Of a DNA stretch of 27,167 nucleotides, positions 20,668 through 27,167 are shown piece by piece (the first letter of the stretch is position 1; every line of letters starts with the position of its first letter). The DNA lies in assembly GCA_000697335.1 (NCBI GenBank), contig JNEM01007375.1, forward strand, positions 1 to 27,167, read 5' to 3'. Both the position numbers and the translations under genes were made by a program. Below the pieces are notes generated by a model, which saw only the letters and a program-made list of their open reading frames with translations, ran no database searches and was not told where the DNA came from. Source of the stretch: Conidiobolus incongruus B7586. Lineage: Eukaryota; Entomophthoromycota; Entomophthoromycetes; Entomophthorales; Conidiobolaceae.

Positions 20668-22326
20668 TTAGAGTGGAATTTTTTCCCAACCCTGACTGGA
20701 TTTCTTACGATTTTTCTTCTTGAACTTAGTCTCGTTCATTGTCTTATACTCCATATCGTATTCGAATGTGATATCCTCCTTACTATACTCCAAATGTCTT
20801 GGAAGTACATTGGATTCAAATGTGATATCATTTTTACTGTTCTGTAAATGTCTTGGAAGTATATCTGATTCTAGTGTCATATCGTGTTTGTTGTATTGCA
20901 AATGTCTGGAGAGTGGCTCGTAGCTAGTTGAGAATATAGAGTCGGGGGACCTAATATCTGTCCAGTGCTTAATCTTGTCCTTTTCCAACTTGGAGTAGTG
21001 GTATTTCGGTGGTGAAGGTGGTGGGTTGTTAGGAGGTGGTGGAATGGTGGAAAGCTGTGTGATGTTGAGTGATGAAATGTACTGTCTTCTGGGCTTGTTT
21101 TTCCTTGCATAAATAAAGCCAATCATTGCTGCCATCACTACAATTACTAAACTGGCACCTCCTAATCCCCATGCTAGGCCATAGTAATTGGGTTGAATAA
21201 TTTCAGACTCAGACGATGGTGTTGGTGATGGTGATGATGACGATAACGATGAGGTGAGCTTTAAATCATCACTAAGTTTATAATCATTCGTATTTAAAAC
21301 TTTGAACATTGCTGGTTGGTTATTTGGACGCTGACCTTGTACCAACACTATTTGGTCATCGATAGCAATGGAAGCATGATAAGTAAATAGTGCAGAAGTT
21401 TCCAAAGGTTTCCAATCCCATTTCCAATTCTCAGTATCCAAAATGCCCACCTGATTACTTGGTTGATCAGCATTTATCGTATCATTTCTGAAGTAACCGC
21501 CAACCAGCACTATGTTCTTTCCCACCTTGTCTAAGCTGAATCCATGGCGCTTCAACTGAAGTAAATTTGTATTATTAGCGCTAGTTGTCACGATTTCGGA
21601 CCAAGTCTCCACATTCGAATCGTACTTCCACACCTTTTCAACATTAACAACAGCTGGCGAATATGGATCTCCCGTAAAACCTCCCATAGCCAGCATAGTA
21701 CTTTGATCCATGCTCACAATTCTGTGATCCGCTAATGGAGGTACCTTATCGCCAGCCTTCACAGTCCATTGGCCGCCGTCGGTATTATAGGTGAGGACCT
21801 GATTGGAAAATGCCACCTTATTCAACTCCTTGGAGAAGATATAACCTCCAAAGATCACTAACTGCTGTTGACCATTCTTCGTCAACATTCCGCTCGAGAA
21901 CCCGTACTGGGGGAAATTCACATTGTCGGCAGGGTCATTGAGCAATTTTTCGTCAAATTTAAAATCCAAATTGTCAGGATCTAATTTCGCTATCAGATGA
22001 GTATACCCTTTCGGAATGGCGTGAATTGTGGATGGATCCTTTGACCCTATAAGGTATAAATGTGACGAATTGCTCATATTTGGAGGTAAAAAGCTGGGAA
22101 TATACAATGGTGAAATGTGTTTAGGATTTACAGTCATCGCTTGATCCTGAATGGACTTGAGTGAAGTTTGATTTAAACTATACTTGGTAATTGCCACAGG
22201 GTCATTGTTATACACATACAGTGTATTGTTCACCAATTGCATCGTGGTTGTGGGAGGTCTAGTACCCACAGCTGTTATGATAGATGGTAAAATTAAACCC
22301 AATATTGATATCGATATCCAGCTCAT
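20668..22326 (-). CDS. Secreted kelch-propeller protein with one membrane helix and a repeat-bearing cytoplasmic tail
   Basis: I choose the ATG at 22326 (552 residues) because it begins a normal signal peptide (MSWISISILGLILPSIITAV). The frame stays open 32 codons upstream, to 22422, but that extension is Asn/Ile/Phe/Tyr-rich and looks like AT-rich leader DNA. A kelch propeller fills about residues 28-350, with Gly-Gly pairs at 160-161, 215-216 and 276-277, matching aromatic residues (VWKYDSNVETW, WKWDWKP) and many N-glycosylation sites. A Ser/Pro-rich stalk (358-378), one membrane helix (about 383-406), a basic stop-transfer (ARKNKPRR), a proline-rich stretch (429-440) and a tail with three 18-residue repeats (about 471-524) follow. 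The architecture equals the gene at 5456, so the two are likely old paralogues with an extracellular recognition or adhesion role; the ligand is unknown. No intron is visible. Confidence 0.85.
   Translation of the reverse strand: MSWISISILGLILPSIITAVGTRPPTTTMQLVNNTLYVYNNDPVAITKYSLNQTSLKSIQDQAMTVNPKHISPLYIPSFLPPNMSNSSHLYLIGSKDPSTIHAIPKGYTHLIAKLDPDNLDFKFDEKLLNDPADNVNFPQYGFSSGMLTKNGQQQLVIFGGYIFSKELNKVAFSNQVLTYNTDGGQWTVKAGDKVPPLADHRIVSMDQSTMLAMGGFTGDPYSPAVVNVEKVWKYDSNVETWSEIVTTSANNTNLLQLKRHGFSLDKVGKNIVLVGGYFRNDTINADQPSNQVGILDTENWKWDWKPLETSALFTYHASIAIDDQIVLVQGQRPNNQPAMFKVLNTNDYKLSDDLKLTSSLSSSSPSPTPSSESEIIQPNYYGLAWGLGGASLVIVVMAAMIGFIYARKNKPRRQYISSLNITQLSTIPPPPNNPPPSPPKYHYSKLEKDKIKHWTDIRSPDSIFSTSYEPLSRHLQYNKHDMTLESDILPRHLQNSKNDITFESNVLPRHLEYSKEDITFEYDMEYKTMNETKFKKKNRKKSSQGWEKIPL
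20749..20910 (-). repeat. Three tandem 54-nt units encoding an 18-residue repeat
   Basis: The motif AAATGTCT (plus strand) recurs at 20792, 20846 and 20900, exactly 54 nt apart, and the flanking bases repeat too. Translated on the minus strand the units read RHLQYNKHDMTLESD, RHLQNSKNDITFESN and RHLEYSKEDITFEYD. They sit in the cytoplasmic tail of the kelch protein and keep the frame. Confidence 0.9.
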
Positions 22327-24367
22327 CAATAAATTAAAATTAAATATAATTAAATAACAAAAATAAATACAGTAAAATATATAAATATTGTTCAACAATA
22401 TTCCTTTGAGACTTTTGTCCATATAATGCCCAACTAATTTAATTTATATCCCTCTAGAAATAATTTAATAATCGCCAAATATTAAAATTTTCTATATTTG
22501 AGGTTATACAAATACATTAAAATTTTATTCTTTAAAATTTAGCCAATTTGTCAGTTTTTAAGGCTTTTAAAATATTTGATAAGGTCTTTTATTTATTATT
22601 ACAGTGCCATTTGGATATACTATTAATATTGCATTTTTATTGTTGATTGCTTTTTGTAACTTGATTTGGTAATAATTAGGATAGGGCGCTAAGTTGATAG
22701 TTTATATTAAAAATTATATTGATAATATGTTAATTAAATATCAACTCTTAAAAAATTTTTAGTATCATATTGTCATTAATAATTTGTTTTTTCTGGGTAT
22801 TATCAATATTTTTTATAAATTCTAATAAGGATGCAATAATTAAATTCAAATGCAGCCAGTTTAAAGTTTTAATATAAGTTTGGTGGATTATAAGCATGAT
22901 TTTAATTAAATAGTTAAAAGGTACAAGTCTGGTTTTAATCTTGTCCTATAAGAATGATCAAATTTAAATAATAAATTAAATCATTATTATATTATTATGA
23001 ATTTACATTTGCATAAATTGGTGCCACTCTAATTCACCGTTTCACTAATATCACGAATAGACAGACTAAAATATAAGTTGAATTTGGTTTATTCTATTTT
23101 ATTATTCATTTTAGCTTGAAAATTATATATTATGTAACCATTTTATTCTAATTTATACCTGTATTTTAATCATATTGCCTTTTTGCAACAAAATTCTATA
23201 CAAATTGTTATGATAGTTTCTATTTAATTTGACCACACTAATATGAAGAAACTAAAAAAGCAGATTAGTATAAATAATTTTTAAACATTCTTTTTACATA
23301 TTTATCATTATTTTTAGTCAGTGCATAAATTAATGAATCCACCAATTTTAAATGCTATATGTTTACTTTTTTATGCGAGGTGGTCTTTATTGAATTTATA
23401 AAACCTGTCAATACACCCAAAACTCAACAATTTCAGCCAAATACTGGTTATCGGAGTGGAAAACTTTGAAAAATTTAAAAATATATATTAAGGGAAGCAA
23501 TTTTATTACATGATTAGAAAATTCTTATGTCTTTTTTCATTTTTGACAGGTGTTTTGTATAATTTGAAAATTGCCATTTTATATTAGTTTCAAAAACTGT
23601 TAACTTGTAGGAATAACTAATAGTGCAATTATTTTATAATTATATATATGCAATTTTGGATTTTATAATATACAATTTTTCAATGAAACATGGGTCCTTA
23701 TCATGATGGTGTCATCAGATAATGTATTATTTTTGATATTATTGAATTATAAAATTATGGAGAGTACCCTTGATTCACTAGAAAATATGATATTAATACC
23801 GAAAAAATTGACTAATTTGACTAATTTGGTTAAAAAGTGATTATTAAGAGTAAATATGAATATTGATCTACCCAACAATTTTTAAGTATTACTTAATAAC
23901 ATTACCAGATATAAATTCAAAATAATAAATTGTTTTGAAGTTAATACAAATACAGTTGAAAGTTGAAACTGTACAATAATCATAATTGAATAATAGTATA
24001 ACAATCGAATAATTTGTAGATAAATTTATATATTATTAAAACTGTATCGCATATTTCAAAATATATACTAAAAAATATATTAATAAAAAATGGTCAATTT
24101 TATTTAAATGAAATTTTGATGATAATTTAATATTTGAAAAAGGATATAGGGCAAAAGAAAAATGTTTTCACAATTTTAAACTAATTTAAGGTGGAGAGTC
24201 TAGATTAATTTTTGAGTCCGAAAATTTTATCAAAACCTGTGCTAATGACAAATGAAGAGTATAATCATTAAATCATAGACAGGAATTGATGGCATCAAAA
24301 ACTCATACAAGTTGTTTGTAATAATTCTAAATTACACAAGTAAAAATTGGATTTGAGACAAAAATAC
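22327..24367. other. AT-rich intergenic stretch
   Basis: About 2 kb upstream of the kelch gene and upstream of initiator tRNA-Met. It includes the kelch promoter at its left end. I see no further gene or element. Confidence 0.55.
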
Positions 24368-24439
24368 AGCAGCGTAGCGCAGAGGAAGCGCGCGGGGCTC
24401 ATAACCCCGAGGTCGGAGGATCGAAACCTCTCGCTGCTA
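24368..24439 (+). tRNA. Initiator tRNA-Met (anticodon CAT)
   Basis: 72 nt, no intron. The acceptor stem AGCAGCG/CGCTGCT is perfect and opens with the A1-T72 pair typical of eukaryotic initiators. The anticodon stem has three consecutive G-C pairs next to loop CTCATAA, and the T-loop reads ATCGAAA instead of TTC, another eukaryotic initiator mark. The sequence is very close to yeast initiator tRNA-Met in the D-arm (GCGCAGAGGAAGCGC). The T-stem GGAGG/CCTCT has one G-T pair. Confidence 0.97.
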
Positions 24440-25464
24440 ATTTCCTTTGCAAAATGATGTAGGTTTTTTGAACCACAATTTATACAACTCTATTTTCAAT
24501 CAAAATTTTTATTTACATATTTTTTAATCATAAATATCTGAATGATTACTCTATATTCATTTTAATAAACATCATTTTATTAATTATCCAATACTCATTT
24601 AATATCAAATGCTGATATTAAATTTATTCAATTATATATACTTCAATATCATTTTCAATTGCTTATTTTCATACACTGCTCAAATTCTTTATTTCATGTT
24701 ATCAAAATTTATAACCACATTAAAATACCATTTCTTATGATTTTAATAATATGCAGTATTTCAAAATTCAATGAAGAATTTTCAGATTTAACTGACTATT
24801 GTTAATTTGAAATGTTTATTTAAATTCGAGACAAACATTGAAATGAATTATTTGCATTTTTTTGAAGTTATATTTCCAGAAATTTCATTAGAATTATAAA
24901 ATGTAAATATTTTTGAAATTGAGTATTTTGGTATCATTATTAATTCAATCATATAATTTGTCAATACTTTTTGGAGTTTTTTTCGTTTAATTGGAAACAT
25001 AATTAAAATATTATATGATTCATTTAATAGCTCATTATTTTCTCAATTTATAATCCCATAAAATTCAATTGGTTCATTGGATATAAATTTTCACCCTTTA
25101 TTGGGGCGTCAGTTGAAATTTTATTATTTGAATTTCAATCACTTTTAAAGTACTAAAAAAATAATTTAAATTATTTAAAAAAAGTAACTAATTTTAATTT
25201 TTCATTTCGTTTATTATATAAAGATCATCTAGTAAGGTAACACATTTATTAATTTTCCAAATTTCTTGATTAATTGTTAATTTGTTTTTTTTAGATATTT
25301 TTATACAAACTTTCATAAAAAAGATTTTAATCTCATTCGAATTATTTAGATTTTTTTCAAGCTATTTTTTATTTAAAAATTCATATTATATATTTTAGCT
25401 AAATTCTAATCACTGTACTCCATTTATCAAATTAAAAAAGTATTGTAAACATCAAAATTTTATT
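24440..25464. other. Spacer between initiator tRNA and the PRP5-like gene
   Basis: About 1 kb of AT-rich DNA holding the tRNA trailer and the helicase promoter. No gene is visible. Confidence 0.5.
24464..24469 (+). terminator. RNA polymerase III terminator of initiator tRNA-Met
   Basis: A run of six T, 25 nt downstream of the tRNA, is the first long T run after the gene. Confidence 0.65.
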
Positions 25465-27167
25465 ATGACAGCCGATAAAGACCAACCAAGTCGTCTTTCT
25501 AGGTCTCCAAGTACTTCTTCCGAGCAGGACTATAAGCGTCACAAATCTTCCTCATCCAGAAGAAAGAGAGAAAGGGAGCGCGATTATGAAGACGAAAGAT
25601 ATATTAGTCGCCATAGAGATAGAGAAAGGGATAGGGAAAGAGAAAGGGATAAAGAGAGAGATCGCTATAGAGATAAGGAAAGAGAGCGTCGCAGAGAAAA
25701 GGAAAGAGACAGAGATCGATACTATGATAAAGAGCGCGATAGAGAAAGACGTTCCGAGAGTTATAGCCGAAGCGAAAGAGATCGTGAAAGAGACAAAGAT
25801 AGGGACTATCGTAAGCACAAAGAAAGGGAAAGAGAAAGAGATAGGGAAAGTGGCAGAGAAAGAGAAAGAGATAGGGATAGGGATAGGGATAGGGATAGAG
25901 AGAGCCACAGAAGAAGAGATAAAGAAAGATATAGAAGTAGAAGCAGAGATAGAGACTATCACTCGCGTGATAGACACTCTTCAAGAGATTCGTTCGTTGA
26001 ACGTAGTAAATACCGTGACAGAAGTCGCCATGATTCGCTAGGTCGCGACGAAAGATCTTCGAGTCGTCGCCCTGACTCTAGATCTCGCGGCTCGAATCGC
26101 TCTCTTTCCCCTTTACGAAAGACTACTGTAAATGGTAATGATGTTAAAGATAATCATGAATATAATACTAAAGATTCGCCGAGTGTATCCCAAGTAAGTT
26201 CAATATATACTTATACTTGATTTTCGCAATTTAATATCACTTTTTAGAATAATGTCGTTGCTGAGAATTCGAGTTCCAGACCCTCAATTGCCCATTTAAT
26301 CGACCCTGCTGAAGAAGAAAAAATAAGACAAAGAAGAGAAAGGGTTGAAAAATGGCGTAAACAGAGAGAGGAAGAGGAAGCCAGAAAACGTGCTGAAGAT
26401 GAGGCAAATGGAATTATTCACCCTCCAGTCACCGAATCCACTGGTAAAAAATGGTCCTTTGAAGATGATGAAGAGGACGAAGAAATGGATACTAACTCGA
26501 AAGCTAATGGTCAGGACGAAAAAAATGATGAAGCAGAATCTAATTCCAAAAAAGGTGATCATGACGATGAAGAAATTGATCCATTGGATGCATTTATGCA
26601 GGATGTCGAATCTGAAGTTCAAGTATTAAATTATCAATACAATCAAAAAGTTGGGCAGCTTCAGAGCCAATCTTCCCAACAATCTGTTCCGGTTAATTTA
26701 GATATCGATGATGCTGATCAAGATAGCGGTAGTGACCCTGAAGATATTTTAGCTCTCGCTGCAAAGAGAGTTAAAAAGAAAGAAGTCCCCACTGTTAATC
26801 ATGATGCCATTGAATATGAGCCATTCACTAAAAATTTTTATGTTGAACCTCCTGAATTAGCTAACTTAACTAATGAAGAAGTAGCCAGACTTCGAGAAGA
26901 ATTGGATGGTATCAAAGTCAGGGGATCAAATTGTCCTAAACCTGTCAAGAAGTGGACGCATTGTGGTCTTCCTTCTGGATGTGTTGAAGCTATAAAAAAG
27001 CAAAATATTACACATCCCACCCCAATTCAATCTCAAGCTATTCCGGCAATTATGGCTGGTAGAGATGTGATTGGTATTGCTAAAACAGGTAGTGGTAAAA
27101 CACTGGCTTTCTTATTACCACTCTTTCGACATGTCAAGGATCAACGCCCTTTAGAAAATTTAGAAGG
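25465..27167 (+). CDS. PRP5: DEAD-box pre-mRNA splicing helicase PRP5/DDX46, 5' part (cut by window end)
   Basis: ATP-dependent RNA helicase that acts in the nucleus when U2 snRNP joins the branch site. Exon 1 is 25465-26193; a 54-nt GTAAGT..AG intron is 26194-26247; exon 2 is open to the window edge, so 549 full codons are seen and the C-terminal half is missing. Residues 30-240 are an RS/RE/RD-rich low-complexity domain. Next come a charged helix (264-295), an acidic stretch, the DPLD motif at 354-357 in DPLDAFMQDV, which in Prp5 contacts the U2 protein Hsh155/SF3B1, then YEPFTKNFYVEPPEL (432-446) and GIKVRGSNCPKPVKKW (464-479), both diagnostic of PRP5/DDX46. The Q motif (GLPSG...HPTPIQ, 483-504) and Walker A AKTGSGKT (521-528) begin the helicase core. 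The RS-type N-terminus is like metazoan DDX46 and longer than in budding yeast. Confidence 0.95.
25864..25902 (+). repeat. Short AGGGAT-type hexanucleotide tract in the PRP5 N-terminal domain
   Basis: About four direct copies of AGGGAT/GGGATA lie within the sequence coding for repeated Arg-Asp pairs. The hexamer keeps the reading frame, so copy-number change would lengthen or shorten the Arg-Asp run without a frameshift. Confidence 0.7.

Noticed and set aside
22327-22422. Upstream extension of the second kelch protein by 32 residues
   Set aside because: The next Met starts a standard signal peptide, whereas the extension is what AT-rich leader DNA would encode by chance.
25552-26041. Several long frames on both strands over the PRP5 N-terminus
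   Set aside because: They are translations of the purine-rich repeat in wrong frames (Ile/Ser/Phe-rich or Ile/Glu/Lys-rich) with no independent support.

Overview
This window is nuclear DNA of a eukaryote, most likely a fungus. It has short GT-AG introns with CTAAT/TTAAT branch-site-like motifs, a eukaryotic initiator tRNA, a fungal-type ACR3 arsenite transporter, and spliceosomal and eIF3 proteins. Intergenic DNA is extremely AT-rich. Secreted kelch-propeller proteins with one membrane helix, together with strong AT bias, suggest an early-diverging lineage (zygomycete-grade, perhaps Entomophthoromycotina). That placement is inference; nothing in the window fixes the taxon.

Layout, left to right. 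1-751 is AT-rich DNA without a visible gene. 752-2110 is a decayed copy of a kelch gene, in the same orientation as the intact-looking relative at 5456-7096 (+). A four-exon gene on the minus strand (7608-8471) encodes a protein with a mitochondrial-type N-terminus and a segment resembling bacterial RNase P protein (RnpA). It is divergent from eIF3a (9227-12232, +, three exons). A six-exon minus-strand gene (12897-14285) encodes a ZnT6/Zrg17-like cation-diffusion-facilitator protein. It is followed by a typical 2-Cys peroxiredoxin (15955-16603, minus) whose first exon is only 4 nt. tRNA-Pro(AGG) lies at 18926-18997. A single-exon ACR3 arsenite efflux gene (19469-20587, +) is tail-to-tail with a second kelch membrane protein (20668-22326, minus), 80 nt apart. 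Initiator tRNA-Met lies at 24368-24439. The 5' part of a PRP5/DDX46 DEAD-box splicing helicase (25465 onward, +) runs off the right edge.

The genes look like an ordinary mix of housekeeping and accessory loci, not an operon or cluster. eIF3a and peroxiredoxin use more C-ending codons than their neighbours, as expected for highly expressed genes. The most noteworthy points are the RnpA-like mitochondrial candidate, the in-frame TGA of the first kelch gene (which a distal splice acceptor would bypass), the clearly alignable kelch pseudogene upstream, and the tight clustering of intron lengths at 51 nt. I saw no mobile element, CRISPR array or retroviral fossil. All intron calls and homologies come from reading by eye.
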